Shown here piece after piece: positions 32,438 to 42,508 of a stretch of 64,000 nucleotides of DNA. Each line of letters begins with the position of its first letter. Positions within the stretch are counted from its first letter, which is position 1. The stretch covers positions 1-64,000 of the forward strand of contig NZ_BMHT01000002.1 of NCBI RefSeq assembly GCF_014641455.1, in the 5' to 3' direction. The notes under the pieces are model-generated. The model made no database searches and had not been told where the DNA came from. It worked only from the letters and a program-made list of their open reading frames with translations. Origin of the DNA: Hymenobacter cavernae (GTDB lineage: Bacteria > Bacteroidota > Bacteroidia > Cytophagales > Hymenobacteraceae). Made by a program: the position numbers and the translations under genes.

Positions 32438-33982
32438 TTACAGCTTCTGAAGAGCAGGAGCCGCGCATGCTAGCTCCAGCAGAATTTCATAGTACGGCTT
32501 GCGCATCATGCGCGCGCGCAGCCAACCGTAAAAGCTAAGCGCCTGTAAATCTTCGCGCTCCAGGGGCAGGAATGCCGGCATTTGCCCCACGCGCTCGGCA
32601 AAGGCAGGCTGGGTGGCCGTGGCAGGGTCGTCAATAATTTCTCGTACCAGCGCCAGAAAGCTGAGCACGTAGCGGTAGCCGCCACCATCGGCGAACCGCT
32701 CGCGCACCATGCGCTCGATGGCGCGCAGGCGGTTCAGGGCTAGGTCGGAGTTGCCCAGTTCCAGCTGGGTCAGCATCTCCCCTAGGTTTTTGTTCAGCAC
32801 CCATTCCAGGCCCATCTGCTGCTCGCACCAGTGGTCGGAGCGGCCGATGCTGATGAGAATCTGGTTGGTTTTGTGAAACTGACTTTCGGCAAAATAATGG
32901 AAACTCAGACCGAGCCGGGCCGTGAGCTGGTCGCGGGAGGAAAGTACCACTTCGTTGCTGTTCAGCAAGCTCTCTACCAACTGAATACTTTCCGCGTTGC
33001 GCCGCAGAAATGCATAGTTAGCGGCCAGTAGAAACGTGTATTTGGGCAGAAAATCGGCGTAGTGGCTGCGCGGGCCCGTGTAGAGCGCACAGCGCAGCTG
33101 TTCCAGATACGCCACCGACTCAGCAAAGCGCCGGATGCGGTACAGGGCGTGGGCAATCATGTACAGCAAACCTAGCTGGTAGTACCGATTGGCCGGCGCG
33201 AAGCCGTGCCGCTTCTCCATCAGGTGGTAGCAGCGAATGATAAAAGGTGCGAACGAGGCAAAATCGCGGCGCACGAGCATGGCGCTCCGGGCAATCGACA
33301 TGAGCCGGTAGAGCAGCGACGGTCGCCGCGCGAAAGCTTCCAGCAGCTCATACTCGCGCAGCACTTCGTGCATGATGGTGTCGAAGGCCTCGCCGCCCCG
33401 GCCGCGAGTGCGCGCTTCCCGCAGGCGCTGCCGGATCAGGCTGTTGGCGATACTGGCGCGCTCTTCTTCGTCGGCCGCTTTCTTGTTGAGGTTGCGACGC
33501 CGGATGATGTCGGTTAGCTCTTCGCCGGTGGGCGCGGTGTCGGCGTTGGCAATCTGAAGGTTGTAGACGGTGTTCAGCAGCTCGTATTGCTCGTTCTGGC
33601 GGGCTAGCTTTTCAGCTTTGCGCAGCGTGGTCCAGGCCAGGCGCGGCACCCCGGCTTCAAACAGATACTGCGCCAGGGTCAGTTGCCCGCGCACCGGGGC
33701 CGCGGCTGTTGCATCTTGCTGGCGCTGGCGCAGCAGCAGGAAATCGGTGAGGTGGCGCATGAGCCGCTTGCGCAAGGCATAGTAGGCCACCGGGTTCGGC
33801 TCCTCGGGGTACAACTGGTGCAGCAGCTCTTCGGTGGAATAAGCGCGCTGGTGGAGCAGCAGCTCGTAGAGGCGCGCATCAAGGCGGCCTTTGGTTTTCT
33901 TGCGCTGGCGCTGAATGAAGCGGCCGAAATCTTTGCGGTCGTCGGGCGAGAAGGTGGCGAGCGTGGTGCGCAGATCATCCAT
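32438..33982 (-). CDS. Hypothetical all-helical (TPR-like) protein
   Basis: A 514-aa soluble basic protein with no signal peptide or membrane segment. Nearly the whole chain is amphipathic helix, with TPR-like stretches such as ARLAWTTLRKAEKLARQNEQ-type repeats (VPRLAWTTLRKAEKLARQN), RFAESVAYLEQLRCALYTG and NSDLALNRLRAIERMVRERF. The first 80 residues are rich in Arg/Lys. No catalytic motif is evident. TPR-like proteins usually act as scaffolds; here the partner is unknown. The interval 33983-34191 upstream is AT-rich. Confidence 0.7.
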   Translation of the reverse strand: MDDLRTTLATFSPDDRKDFGRFIQRQRKKTKGRLDARLYELLLHQRAYSTEELLHQLYPEEPNPVAYYALRKRLMRHLTDFLLLRQRQQDATAAAPVRGQLTLAQYLFEAGVPRLAWTTLRKAEKLARQNEQYELLNTVYNLQIANADTAPTGEELTDIIRRRNLNKKAADEEERASIANSLIRQRLREARTRGRGGEAFDTIMHEVLREYELLEAFARRPSLLYRLMSIARSAMLVRRDFASFAPFIIRCYHLMEKRHGFAPANRYYQLGLLYMIAHALYRIRRFAESVAYLEQLRCALYTGPRSHYADFLPKYTFLLAANYAFLRRNAESIQLVESLLNSNEVVLSSRDQLTARLGLSFHYFAESQFHKTNQILISIGRSDHWCEQQMGLEWVLNKNLGEMLTQLELGNSDLALNRLRAIERMVRERFADGGGYRYVLSFLALVREIIDDPATATQPAFAERVGQMPAFLPLEREDLQALSFYGWLRARMMRKPYYEILLELACAAPALQKL

Positions 33983-34191
33983 GTCGTTAAGATCGGGAAT
34001 AAGCCGGGCAAAGCAACACCCAGATCAAAACCTGATAAGTCAGATTAATACCTAATTATTTTACTGAATTACAGATACATAATTTATTAAACTATTGTAA
34101 TACAAAGTCTAATATTCATAAAAGTTCGTTGCCGTTTCGCTTAACCTAGGTTGCATCTTTCGGTAGTCATCCCACCCTAGCTGCTGCCCCT

Positions 34192-34950
34192 ATGCTACGC
34201 CTGTTTTTTACCCTGCTGACGTTGAGCTTACTGAGTCTATCTGCCCGTGCGCAGGATGTGCTTACCAAAGTGAGCGGCGAGGAGCTAGCCGTGAAAGTGC
34301 TGGAAATCAGGCCCACCGAAATCACCTATAAGCGCACCGACAACCCGGATGGCCCGCTTATCACCATTCGCCGGAGTGAGGTGTTTATGATTCGCTACGC
34401 CAACGGCACCAAAGACGTCTTTCAGGCCGGACCGCCGCCCGGAACACCGGCTGTGGCTGCACCTACTGCTCCCGCCCCCGCTCTAAGCGGCCCCATTGTG
34501 CCTGGTGACGAACCATCCATCTATCAGGAAATACACCTCAGTGGCCCGCGCCTGGGCATGACACTGCTCACGGGCGGCGTGGCCCGCAAAGCGGATGATC
34601 GGCTCAGCCTCAACCCCTTCCTGACGCAGTTTGGCTGGCAATTCGAAACGCGCATCTTCCGAATGCCCAACGGCACTTCGGGGCTGTTCGAGTTCGTGCC
34701 GCTGATTGGTGGGCTGGAGCAAGGCAAGTTTGTACCTAGCCTGAACGCAATGGTCGGTATTCGTGGGCCGAAAGGCTTTGAGTTTGGCCTAGGTCCGAAT
34801 TTGACCCCGATCAGCGCCAACGTGGCGCTGGCGATTGGCACATCTTTTCACGCCAACGGCGTCAACTTCCCCGTGAACCTAGCGGTGGTGCCCGGCAACG
34901 GCGGCGCCCGCATCAGCCTGCTCCTGGGCTTTAATTCCCGAAACCGCTAA
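34192..34950 (+). CDS. Secreted protein with IRYANGTK domain (paralogue A)
   Basis: The 252-aa protein has a signal peptide (LRLFFTLLTLSLLSLSARAQ) and an N-terminal domain of about 60 residues that is shared with the next gene: QDVLTKVSGEELAVKVLEI...EVFMIRYANGTKDVF. A Pro/Ala linker follows and then a region rich in Gly and beta-strand patterns (GMTLLTGGVARKADD, FGWQFETRIFRMPNG, VPLIGGLEQGKFVPS), which may be a small outer-membrane barrel. Neither domain is known to me. The spacing to the next gene is 30 bp, so the pair is probably one operon. Confidence 0.75.
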   Translation: MLRLFFTLLTLSLLSLSARAQDVLTKVSGEELAVKVLEIRPTEITYKRTDNPDGPLITIRRSEVFMIRYANGTKDVFQAGPPPGTPAVAAPTAPAPALSGPIVPGDEPSIYQEIHLSGPRLGMTLLTGGVARKADDRLSLNPFLTQFGWQFETRIFRMPNGTSGLFEFVPLIGGLEQGKFVPSLNAMVGIRGPKGFEFGLGPNLTPISANVALAIGTSFHANGVNFPVNLAVVPGNGGARISLLLGFNSRNR

Positions 34951-34980
34951 CTTACTAACCCTGCTTATACCTAGCTTTTT

Positions 34981-35562
34981 ATGCGCCATTTGCTACTTAT
35001 TTGCGGACTGCTGCTCGTGGCTTTCCGAAGTTCCGCCCAGGATGTTATCCTGCAGACCAACGGCGAGGAAGTGAAAGGAAAGGTACTGACTATCACGCCC
35101 GAGCAGATTACCTACCTTCAGGAAATCGGCGATACGCTGCGGCTAGCCAATAGCGCCGTTTTTCTGATTCGCTACGCCAACGGTACGAAGGAAGTACTGC
35201 ACAATCCGGCCGCTCCGCTCTCCGCCGAATTGATCAATCAGCATAAAATGCAGGGCATCGCCGATGCGCGTCGGTACTATCGAGCACCTGGCGCATTTTG
35301 GGGTTCGTTCGGAGCAACTTACTTGGTAGGACCATTTGGTGCTGGCGCCGCCATAGCAATTGCCCAAAAACCGCCAAAAGAGGCAAACCTAAATGCGCCT
35401 AATCCTGCCCTCCTTCAAGATTCAAGCTATGCAGCAGGCTATCGGGCGCAAGCTCACCGTCAGAAGAAAGGTGCCGCCTGGGCTGGATTTGGCACAAGCC
35501 TAGGTGCGCAGCTGGTTGTCACAACAATTGCGTTTGCAGTCCTTCTGGGTGCTTTCCGCTAA
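34981..35562 (+). CDS. Secreted protein with IRYANGTK domain (paralogue B)
   Basis: The 193-aa protein has a signal peptide (MRHLLLICGLLLVAFRSSAQ) and the same domain as its upstream neighbour: QDVILQTNGEEVKGKVLTI...AVFLIRYANGTKEVL. Its C-terminal half differs, with two Gly-rich hydrophobic stretches (FWGSFGATYLVGPFGAGAAI and LGAQLVVTTIAFAVLLGAF) that look like membrane-associated helices. The shared domain with different tails suggests a duplication in which a common beta-domain was joined to different envelope anchors (inference). Confidence 0.75.
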   Translation: MRHLLLICGLLLVAFRSSAQDVILQTNGEEVKGKVLTITPEQITYLQEIGDTLRLANSAVFLIRYANGTKEVLHNPAAPLSAELINQHKMQGIADARRYYRAPGAFWGSFGATYLVGPFGAGAAIAIAQKPPKEANLNAPNPALLQDSSYAAGYRAQAHRQKKGAAWAGFGTSLGAQLVVTTIAFAVLLGAFR

Positions 35563-35764
35563 ATGCGACCAACATGACTGTTAGGCTTTCGTGTAGCCAA
35601 TGGTATCAACTACGCCAGCACACAACGCTAATTTAGATCACCAAGAAAGCTAGTGAGATAAGTCGTTTGACCATCGTTCAATAGCGGAGCGGCCAAACAG
35701 TTGCGGAAAGCGAAGACTGGTTTTAACGCAACTTTCGAGCAATATTTTGCTTTATTCTTCAGTT

Positions 35765-35809
35765 AAAAGAACCCCCGTTTCAGCTAGTTAGTTGAGGCGG
35801 GGTTCTTTT
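35765..35809 (+). terminator. Terminator-like hairpin
   Basis: AAAAGAACCCCCG (35765-35777) pairs with CGGGGTTCTTTT (35798-35809), with one bulged C and a T-rich tail. It lies about 200 bp after the paralogue pair, inside the 322-bp gap 35563-35884, in which I see no gene. Confidence 0.65.
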
Positions 35810-35884
35810 GCCTTTTTTACTGAAGAGCGTCTATTAAAATTCCGAAAGCCCGTACGTAGCAGTGGCTATCGGTCCGTTTTACTC

Positions 35885-36451
35885 ATGTCAATTGCTCCGG
35901 ATGAACTGCACACGCTCGGCAACATCAACTTACTGCGGTTGATTAAAACAGCGTTTTTGTGCTCCCGCGACTATCCTGCTACTATCGAGCGTGCGACGTA
36001 TCTGTGGGTGCTGGAACAGCGGCAGGTTGGGCACTGCCTGCTGTCGGGTTTTCATTCGCAGCTTGAACAGAGCATCTTCCGCTACTTACTTACCCGCCAT
36101 TACCCAATCGTATATGCCCTAGGTCGTGGCATCCAACAGGGACTTAAACTCGAATACGAAACCGAGCTTGCGGCCGACCACTTACTCTTCGTGACGCCCT
36201 TCGAGCCACGCGTGACCAGTACCACGCAGGAAACGGCCGATATTCGGAACCTGCTTGTGGGGGATTTGGCGGATAATTTCTTTATCCCTTACATGGCGCC
36301 AGACGGCAATTTGCAGCGGTTATTCGATAGTGAAATAGTACAGGGTAAGCCAATTATCACCCTCGACCTACCTGAAAACCAACCGCTGATTCAAAAGGGT
36401 GCGACCATTTACCGGCCCAACGATTTGTTTGGACGGGAAAGCCAGCCTTAG
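35885..36451 (+). CDS. DprA-like Rossmann-fold protein
   Basis: The 188-aa protein resembles the nucleotide-binding core of the DprA/LOG-type fold: LLRLIKTAFLCSRDYPA, YLWVLEQRQVGHCLLSGFHS, LEQSIFRYLLTRHYPIVYA and LGRGIQQGLK, followed by HLLFVTPFEPRVTSTTQETA. Similar DprA-like stand-alone proteins occur in Bacteroidota and their job is unknown. It lacks the winged-helix and SAM domains of true DprA. ATG 35885 (MSIAPDEL) is chosen; the frame opens 31 residues earlier. The assignment is a fold-level guess. Confidence 0.5.
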   Translation: MSIAPDELHTLGNINLLRLIKTAFLCSRDYPATIERATYLWVLEQRQVGHCLLSGFHSQLEQSIFRYLLTRHYPIVYALGRGIQQGLKLEYETELAADHLLFVTPFEPRVTSTTQETADIRNLLVGDLADNFFIPYMAPDGNLQRLFDSEIVQGKPIITLDLPENQPLIQKGATIYRPNDLFGRESQP

Positions 36452-36592
36452 TGCATTGGTCGGGGCTGTGCACGCAAATGGCCTGCTTAAGGAGGCAACA
36501 GAGTTGAGCTAACCAACACTCTAGCAAGTAACCATTTGTGACACCAGTCACGTAGAGCCGCTATCTGTAAGCTCCTCCCCTCCCTACTTGCC

Positions 36593-37420
36593 ATGGCACT
36601 TTCTGTTTCTCCTACTCTTCCCTCGCCTTCCGAGGGTATTCGCACGCTAGCCCGCTTTGGCTTCGCGGCAAAAGGCATTGTATACTTCCTGTTGGGTGGG
36701 CTAGCCTTGTTGGCTGCCACCGGCATAAAAGGTGGCCAAACGGCCGACAAGCAAAAGGCCGTTCTGACGATTCAGGCGTTACCCCTGGGTAGGTGGTTGC
36801 TAGGCCTAGTCGCGTTAGGACTCGCAGGCTACGTCATCTGGCGCTTCGTGCAAGCCGTGCGCGACACGGAAAACAACGGCAGCAAGCCTGTTGGGCTAGC
36901 CAAGCGCCTGGGCTACGCTGGCAGCGGCGTTGTCTATGCCGCACTTGCACTCTACGCCGGCCGTGCGGCGCTGCAAGGTGCTCCTACAAGCAGCGGAGGC
37001 GATACCAACCGGCAAACGCTTGTGGCAAAAGCGCTGGCACTTCCCCTTGGAGAATGGCTGGTGGGTGCCGCGGCGCTGGCTACCATTGGTATAGGGCTGT
37101 ATCAAATCTACCGCGCCTATGCAGGCAAGTTCAAAAAGCACGTTGATTCAAGCTCTCTATCCAGCGAGCAGAAACAAATAGTGGAGCGCACCGGTCAGGC
37201 TGGCTACACGGCCCGTGGCATTGTGCTCGGCATCCTAGGGTACTTTCTACTGCAAGCGGCCCTCAACTCTAATTCGCAGGAAGTGCACGGCACCGAGGGC
37301 GCCTTTGATCTGCTGAGTTCCATGGGGCCGGCCGTTCTCGGCATCGTAGCTCTAGGTCTGATGGCCTACGGTGTTTACCAGATTGTGCGCGCCCGCTACC
37401 CCGTGCTGCAAGTAAGATAA
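36593..37420 (+). CDS. DUF1206 membrane protein
   Basis: A 275-aa integral membrane protein built from three similar two-helix repeats. Each opens with an A(R/K)xGFAAKGIVYFLLG-like segment: LARFGFAAKGIVYFLLGG (about 15-32), LGYAGSGVVYAALALYAG (about 105-122) and TGQAGYTARGIVLGILGYF (about 200-218), and ends with a helix containing YxIWRF or GLYQIYRA. This is the DUF1206 architecture. The function of the family is not known. It is a single gene ended by a terminator that overlaps the convergent gene. Confidence 0.9.
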   Translation: MALSVSPTLPSPSEGIRTLARFGFAAKGIVYFLLGGLALLAATGIKGGQTADKQKAVLTIQALPLGRWLLGLVALGLAGYVIWRFVQAVRDTENNGSKPVGLAKRLGYAGSGVVYAALALYAGRAALQGAPTSSGGDTNRQTLVAKALALPLGEWLVGAAALATIGIGLYQIYRAYAGKFKKHVDSSSLSSEQKQIVERTGQAGYTARGIVLGILGYFLLQAALNSNSQEVHGTEGAFDLLSSMGPAVLGIVALGLMAYGVYQIVRARYPVLQVR

Positions 37421-37440
37421 ACGGTTAGGCCCTTACGCGC

Positions 37441-37483
37441 ACCCCCGAGTCGTTGCACCACCCTAGGTCACCGACTCGGGGGT
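37441..37483. terminator. Terminator overlapping the 3' end of a convergent gene
   Basis: ACCCCCGAGTCG (37441-37452) pairs perfectly with CGACTCGGGGGT (37472-37483), followed by TGTTTTT on the plus strand. The right arm encodes the last residues (ESVT) of the minus-strand dehydrogenase gene, so both genes share this structure. A CCTAGG site sits in the loop. Confidence 0.8.
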
Positions 37484-38704
37484 TGTTTTTAGATCGGCTA
37501 CGTAATCCTGCAAATACTGGTAGCGGTCGGTAAGCTGGCCGTGGCGCGTAATGGTGGCGCGTTCAATTATCTCATCCGGCGTGTCGCTCAGCAAGTGCGG
37601 AAACACCGTATCAAGCAGCTGGCGGCCGAAGTCGCGGGAGGCATTGCGCGGCAGCTCGCACGGCAGGTTGTCCACGGCCATGATGGTGATGTTTTTGGGG
37701 CGTGAGCACGGCGGCTCCAGCTCACCGGTGGCGGGGTTGTAGTCGAAGGCCGGTTCCGGGATGCTGGTGCTGCGCTTGGTGCACGGAATGGAGCCATCCA
37801 CATCGCAGGTCACGTCGGCGATGGTGTTGATGCGAAAGCTAGGTTGCCGGGTTTCGGCTTCGGTGAAGAGCCTGGGGGCTGTCGGGTTCCAGTAGGCGCA
37901 GGCAATCAGCAGATCCGTGACGGGCAGAAACTTATCGAACGTTGATTTGTAGGCGTGCGGATTCCGGTGGAAATCAGGCGTATCCCACACGCGGCCATCC
38001 ATGCGGGCATTGTAGTCGGAGGAGCGAAGCTGGGTGTACACCGGCTCGTTGAATTCCAGGTATAAGTAGTCGTACACGCTCACCTGCCGAATGCCCATGC
38101 GCGTAAGCACTTCCAGGGCGCCCTGCGCCACGCGGCCGGCGCCAGTCACGGCAATCTTGATGGGCGGCAGCTTCTTCACCTTGAAGAACTCTTCCTGCAT
38201 ATCATCCATGTCCACGCACTGGTATGCCGGCTTCAACTCATAAAGCTGGTGCTTGCGACCATACACCAGCAGTCCGTTGTAAGCCCCCACAATACCCGCA
38301 TAGCGCCCGAAGGCCACGATTCGCTCGCCGCGCTCATTAGTCAGCATCTCATAATCGATGAGCGTGATGTTCCTGGCCAGGATCTGCCGCAGCAGCTCGC
38401 GGTTGCGGGGCTGCTTCTTGACGGTATGGGAGAAAAACAGGTAGGTTTTGTTGGGAATAAGCTGCGCTACGGGCACTTCCTTCACGCCCAGCAGCATGTC
38501 GCAATCCGACACATCGGCGCGCACCTCAATACCTAGGTCGCGGTATTCCTGATCGGCGTAGCTGCGCACGGGGCTTTCCTGCACCACAATCCGCAAGCCG
38601 GGAAAGCTGCTCAGCGCCTCAGCGCATTTTTTGGGCGTGAGGGCCACGCGGCGGTCGGGCGGATTTTTTCCTTCGTAAATGAGGCCTAGGGTAACTTTCC
38701 GCAT
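37463..38704 (-). CDS. Alanine dehydrogenase/saccharopine dehydrogenase-like NAD(P)-dependent enzyme
   Basis: The 413-aa protein has the N-terminal AlaDH/PNT domain (LGLIYEGKNPPDRRVALTPKK) and a central Rossmann fold (IKIAVTGAGRVAQGALEVLT). Motifs such as YLFFSHTVKKQPRN, LIDYEMLTNERGERIVAFGR and YAGIVGAYNGL resemble the lysine-forming saccharopine dehydrogenase/LYS1 branch more than true alanine dehydrogenase. Both reactions remain possible; the substrate cannot be fixed here. Met 38704 (MRKVTLGLIYEG) is the start; the upstream frame extension is not conserved-looking. Confidence 0.75.
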   Translation of the reverse strand: MRKVTLGLIYEGKNPPDRRVALTPKKCAEALSSFPGLRIVVQESPVRSYADQEYRDLGIEVRADVSDCDMLLGVKEVPVAQLIPNKTYLFFSHTVKKQPRNRELLRQILARNITLIDYEMLTNERGERIVAFGRYAGIVGAYNGLLVYGRKHQLYELKPAYQCVDMDDMQEEFFKVKKLPPIKIAVTGAGRVAQGALEVLTRMGIRQVSVYDYLYLEFNEPVYTQLRSSDYNARMDGRVWDTPDFHRNPHAYKSTFDKFLPVTDLLIACAYWNPTAPRLFTEAETRQPSFRINTIADVTCDVDGSIPCTKRSTSIPEPAFDYNPATGELEPPCSRPKNITIMAVDNLPCELPRNASRDFGRQLLDTVFPHLLSDTPDEIIERATITRHGQLTDRYQYLQDYVADLKTTPESVT

Positions 38705-38916
38705 AGGATTTAGGTTGAGCAGGCAGGACGAATGTAAGTAAAGCGCAGCTTCCGGCACCTACGTAACATTGGTTTTCACCTTACCTTTGTGGTGTTTAGC
38801 CGTGCGAGTTGAGCTAGCTAAGTGCGACTACTTCATTGCTTTCTGTGTCTGTGGTCTAAACCTAGCTCCTTGCTTGCTCGCTTCGCCCGTTTTACCAGTC
38901 ACTTCTACTCTTCTAT

Positions 38917-41835
38917 ATGACTCTTCACCCCAAGCCCGCCGACGTATTCGTTGACCGTCATAACGGTCCCGACGAGGCTGCTATTGCTCAGATGCTGCGC
39001 ACCATCGGCGTGGATTCGGTCGAGCAGCTTATCGACGAAACGGTACCGGCGGCCATTCGGCTTCAGCGTCCTCTGAACCTGCCCGCTGCCCTCACGGAGC
39101 GGGCTTTTTTGACGAAGTTCAAGCAGATAGCCAGCCAGAATAAGGTGTACAAAAACTACATCGGCCTAGGCTACCACGACACGGCGCTACCTGCCGTGAT
39201 TCAGCGCAACATCCTCGAAAACCCTGGCTGGTACACGGCCTACACGCCTTACCAAGCGGAAATCGCGCAGGGTCGTCTGGAAGCGCTGATCAACTTCCAG
39301 ACGGTTGTAATTGACCTGACCGGCCTAGAAATCGCCAACGCTTCGTTGCTCGACGAAGGCACGGCCGCTGCCGAGGCGCTGCACATGTTCCACAGCCAAA
39401 CCAAGAAAAAGAACGCCACCAAGTTCTTCGTCTCGGAGCAAGTGCTGCCCCAAACCATCGACGTGCTGCGCACCCGCGCTACGCCGCTCGGCATCGAGCT
39501 GGTTGTAGGCGACCACCGCACCGCCGACCTAGGTTCCGACGGCTTGTTCGGCGCTATTCTGCAATACCCGGCCGCTGATGGCCAAGTGTTTGACTACACT
39601 GACTTCATCACCCAAGCTCACCAAAACGGCCTCTTCGTAGTAGTAGCTGCCGATTTGCTGGCTCTCACGCTGCTCACCTCGCCCGGCGAGATGGGCGCCG
39701 ATGCCTGCGTGGGCAACTCCCAGCGCTTCGGCGTACCGATGGGCTACGGCGGTCCGCACGCGGGCTTTTTTGCTACTAAAGATGCTTTCAAGCGCGTGAT
39801 TCCTGGTCGTATTATCGGGCAGAGCGTGGATGCGGCCGGCAACAAGGCCTACCGCATGGCCCTGCAAACCCGCGAGCAGCACATTCGCCGCGAGAAGGCC
39901 ACCAGCAATATCTGCACGGCGCAGGTGCTGCTATCGGTGCTGGCTGGCATGTATGCCGTTTACCACGGTCCGCAGCGCATCAAGCAATTTGCCGTGAACA
40001 TTCACGCGTACACTCAGGTGCTGGCTCAGGAGCTAGGTGCCCTAGGTGTGGAGCAGCTAAATGAGAACTACTTCGATACGCTGCACCTAAAGCTGGAAAG
40101 CCCCGAGCTGCGCCACGTATTGAAATGCGAAGCCGAAGATGCCGGCGTGAACTTCCGCTACTTCGGCGACACGAGTGTGGGCATCTCTTTGCACCAAAAC
40201 ACGGAAGCCGCCGACGTAGCCCAGATTGTAGAGTTGTTCGCGAAAGTGCTCGGCAAAGCGCCCCGCGTAGAAACCCTGCTACCCGGCGAAATTGAGCTGA
40301 ACTGGCCCGCTGGCCTCATCCGCCAAAGCAGCTACCTCACGCACCCCGTCTTCAACACGCACCATGCCGAGCACGAGATGCTGCGCTACATGAAGCAACT
40401 CGAAAACAAGGACTTGAGCCTGGCTCATTCCATGATTCCGCTGGGTTCGTGCACCATGAAGCTTAACGCCACCGCCGAAATGATTCCGGTAACTTGGCCC
40501 GAAATCGGCAGCCTTCACCCCTTCGCTCCGCGCGAGCAAGCGCAAGGCTACGCCGAAATCTTCCGCGACCTGGAAGCCTGGCTGTGCGAAATCACGGGTT
40601 TCGCGGCCATGAGCTTGCAGCCGAACTCGGGCGCGCAGGGCGAATACGCCGGCTTGCTCGTGATTCGCGCTTACCACGAAGCGCACGGCCAAGGCCACCG
40701 CAACATTGCTCTGATTCCGGCTTCCGCGCATGGCACCAATCCGGCTTCGGCCGTGATGGCCGGCATGCAGGTGGTGGTGGTGAAAAGCACGGAAGAAGGC
40801 AACATCGACGTGGCTGATTTGAAAGAAAAAGCCGCCAAGCACGCCGATAACCTTTCCTGCCTGATGGTGACGTACCCGAGCACGCACGGCGTGTACGAGG
40901 AAACTATCATCGACATCTGCCAGACGATCCATCAGCACGGTGGGCGCGTGTACATGGACGGCGCCAATATGAACGCCCAGGTGGGCCTCACCTCTCCCGC
41001 CACCATCGGCGCCGACGTGTGCCACCTGAACCTGCACAAGACCTTCTGCATTCCGCACGGCGGCGGTGGCCCCGGCGTAGGCCCGATCGGCGTAGTAGCC
41101 GACCTAGCTCATTTTCTGCCCGGCCACGTGGTAGTCGATGCTGACGGCCGCAAGGGCGGTGCTGTGTCTGCCGCTCCTTGGGGCTCGGCCAGCATTCTGC
41201 CCATTTCCTACGCTTACATCTCGATGATGGGCGGCGAAGGACTGAAGGCAGCTACAGAAACGGCTATCCTGAACGCTAACTACATCAAGGCCAAGCTGGA
41301 AGAGCACTACCCGGTGCTGTACACTGGTGCTAATGGCCGTTGCGCACACGAAATGATCTTGGACTGCCGTCAGTTCAAGAAAGTGGGTATTGAGGTGGAA
41401 GACATTGCCAAGCGCCTCATGGACTATGGCTACCACGCGCCTACGGTTTCCTTCCCGGTAGCCGGCACGCTGATGGTAGAGCCCACCGAAAGCGAAAGCA
41501 AAGAGGAGCTAGACCGCTTCTGCGAAGCCATGATTTCGATTCGCGAAGAAATCCGGGCCGTGGAAGAAGGCCAGGCCGATGCCAAGGACAACGTGCTCAA
41601 GCACGCCCCACACACGGCTGCTACGGTGCTGATCCACAACTGGGAGCGTCCGTATTCGCGCGAGCAAGCCGTGTACCCAACCGAGTACACCCGCGCCGCG
41701 AAGTTCTGGCCTAGCGTCAGCCGCATCGATTCCGCCTTCGGCGACCGAAATCTGATCTGCTCCTGCACGGCCATTGAAGAATACGCCGACCAGGAAGAGA
41801 GCTTGGTTCCGACCGACCGAGGCCCTTCGTATTAA
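38917..41835 (+). CDS. gcvP: Glycine dehydrogenase (decarboxylating), P protein
   Basis: The P protein decarboxylates glycine and transfers the aminomethyl group to the lipoyl H protein. The 972-aa chain is the fused homodimer form. The N-terminal half starts with [19 protein letters not shown], and the C-terminal half carries the pyridoxal-phosphate lysine Lys708 in [19 protein letters not shown]. Length and all visible motifs match bacterial GcvP. A -7-like TACCTTTG lies at 38782-38789 upstream, but I find no -33 at the proper distance and no glycine riboswitch in the 120-nt leader. gcvT and gcvH are not in the window. Confidence 0.97.
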   Translation: MTLHPKPADVFVDRHNGPDEAAIAQMLRTIGVDSVEQLIDETVPAAIRLQRPLNLPAALTERAFLTKFKQIASQNKVYKNYIGLGYHDTALPAVIQRNILENPGWYTAYTPYQAEIAQGRLEALINFQTVVIDLTGLEIANASLLDEGTAAAEALHMFHSQTKKKNATKFFVSEQVLPQTIDVLRTRATPLGIELVVGDHRTADLGSDGLFGAILQYPAADGQVFDYTDFITQAHQNGLFVVVAADLLALTLLTSPGEMGADACVGNSQRFGVPMGYGGPHAGFFATKDAFKRVIPGRIIGQSVDAAGNKAYRMALQTREQHIRREKATSNICTAQVLLSVLAGMYAVYHGPQRIKQFAVNIHAYTQVLAQELGALGVEQLNENYFDTLHLKLESPELRHVLKCEAEDAGVNFRYFGDTSVGISLHQNTEAADVAQIVELFAKVLGKAPRVETLLPGEIELNWPAGLIRQSSYLTHPVFNTHHAEHEMLRYMKQLENKDLSLAHSMIPLGSCTMKLNATAEMIPVTWPEIGSLHPFAPREQAQGYAEIFRDLEAWLCEITGFAAMSLQPNSGAQGEYAGLLVIRAYHEAHGQGHRNIALIPASAHGTNPASAVMAGMQVVVVKSTEEGNIDVADLKEKAAKHADNLSCLMVTYPSTHGVYEETIIDICQTIHQHGGRVYMDGANMNAQVGLTSPATIGADVCHLNLHKTFCIPHGGGGPGVGPIGVVADLAHFLPGHVVVDADGRKGGAVSAAPWGSASILPISYAYISMMGGEGLKAATETAILNANYIKAKLEEHYPVLYTGANGRCAHEMILDCRQFKKVGIEVEDIAKRLMDYGYHAPTVSFPVAGTLMVEPTESESKEELDRFCEAMISIREEIRAVEEGQADAKDNVLKHAPHTAATVLIHNWERPYSREQAVYPTEYTRAAKFWPSVSRIDSAFGDRNLICSCTAIEEYADQEESLVPTDRGPSY

Positions 41836-41843
41836 TTTTTAAT

Positions 41844-42000
41844 GTGCTGGTGAGTTGATGGGGTAATGTGCTCATCTGCACATAGAGTGAAAAAGAGAAA
41901 AGGCTCGTACGGATTGTACGAGCCTTTTTATTTATTTGAAAACATCAAAAACAGGAGTCTATCAATCTAACTACTCACCAGCACTCCAACTCACCAGCAC
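41844..42000. repeat. GTGCTGGTGAGTTG inverted repeat around a terminator
   Basis: GTGCTGGTGAGTTG (41844-41857) is repeated in inverse at 41987-42000, with an extra CTCACCAGCAC copy near 41974. The arms enclose the terminator 41898-41928 between the convergent gcvP and SH3-like genes. It belongs to the GGTGAG repeat family. Confidence 0.6.
41898..41928. terminator. Bidirectional intrinsic terminator
   Basis: AAAAGGCTCGTAC (41898-41910) and GTACGAGCCTTTT (41916-41928) are perfectly complementary around a 5-nt loop, with T and A runs on the two sides. Confidence 0.85.
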
Positions 42001-42010
42001 GTCAACAACT

Positions 42011-42301
42011 TTATTGCGCGAAGCAGGTGCGATACATGTAGCCGCTGAGGGTCTTGCCGTCTTTGGTGAGGCGAGCCTTCACGAAGTATTGGTCTACCGT
42101 GTCCGTGACCTGCACCTGGGTGCCGGAACCTAGGGTAGCCAGCACGGTCGATTCTTTGGTCATGCCATTGTACAAGCCGCACTCCACGATGCTGTTGTGG
42201 GCGACAGGCGTCCGGTTAGCGCGCGAGTTGCTGCCAATTTCGGCGGTGCTGCACGATGCCAGAGGTGCAAGAGCGAATAAGCAGAGTATGAGTCGTTTCA
42301 T
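42011..42301 (-). CDS. Small lipoprotein with SH3-like domain
   Basis: The 96-aa protein has a lipoprotein signal (MKRLILCLFALAPLASCS; lipid Cys17) and a single bacterial SH3-like barrel (ECGLYNGMTKESTVLATLGSGTQ, VTDTVDQYFVKARL, GYMYRTCFA). Two Cys, one near the start and one at the end, could form a disulphide. Such domains often bind peptidoglycan or partner proteins in the envelope (family knowledge). Met 42301 is chosen since it begins the signal; the frame extends 43 residues upstream without homology. Confidence 0.7.
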   Translation of the reverse strand: MKRLILCLFALAPLASCSTAEIGSNSRANRTPVAHNSIVECGLYNGMTKESTVLATLGSGTQVQVTDTVDQYFVKARLTKDGKTLSGYMYRTCFAQ

Positions 42302-42508
42302 AGTTTTTATCGTATAAATCTGTAAATAGAAAATTTCGCGCCAAACAATATCAAGGCAAAAAGTCCGTATGAATAAGTACTCGGCAAGCCTACTACTTTG
42401 GAACGTTGACGCTTGAGCTAATGTTAACATACCAAGAAGGAGAAACGGCTTTCGCGCACACTAGCACCTAGCTTATTCGTCCTCTAACTACACCGCATAA
42501 CCAACTAT

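Noticed and set aside
38790..38916. Glycine riboswitch ahead of gcvP
   Set aside because: The leader lacks the paired glycine-aptamer core motifs; nothing beyond a weak -7 element can be seen.
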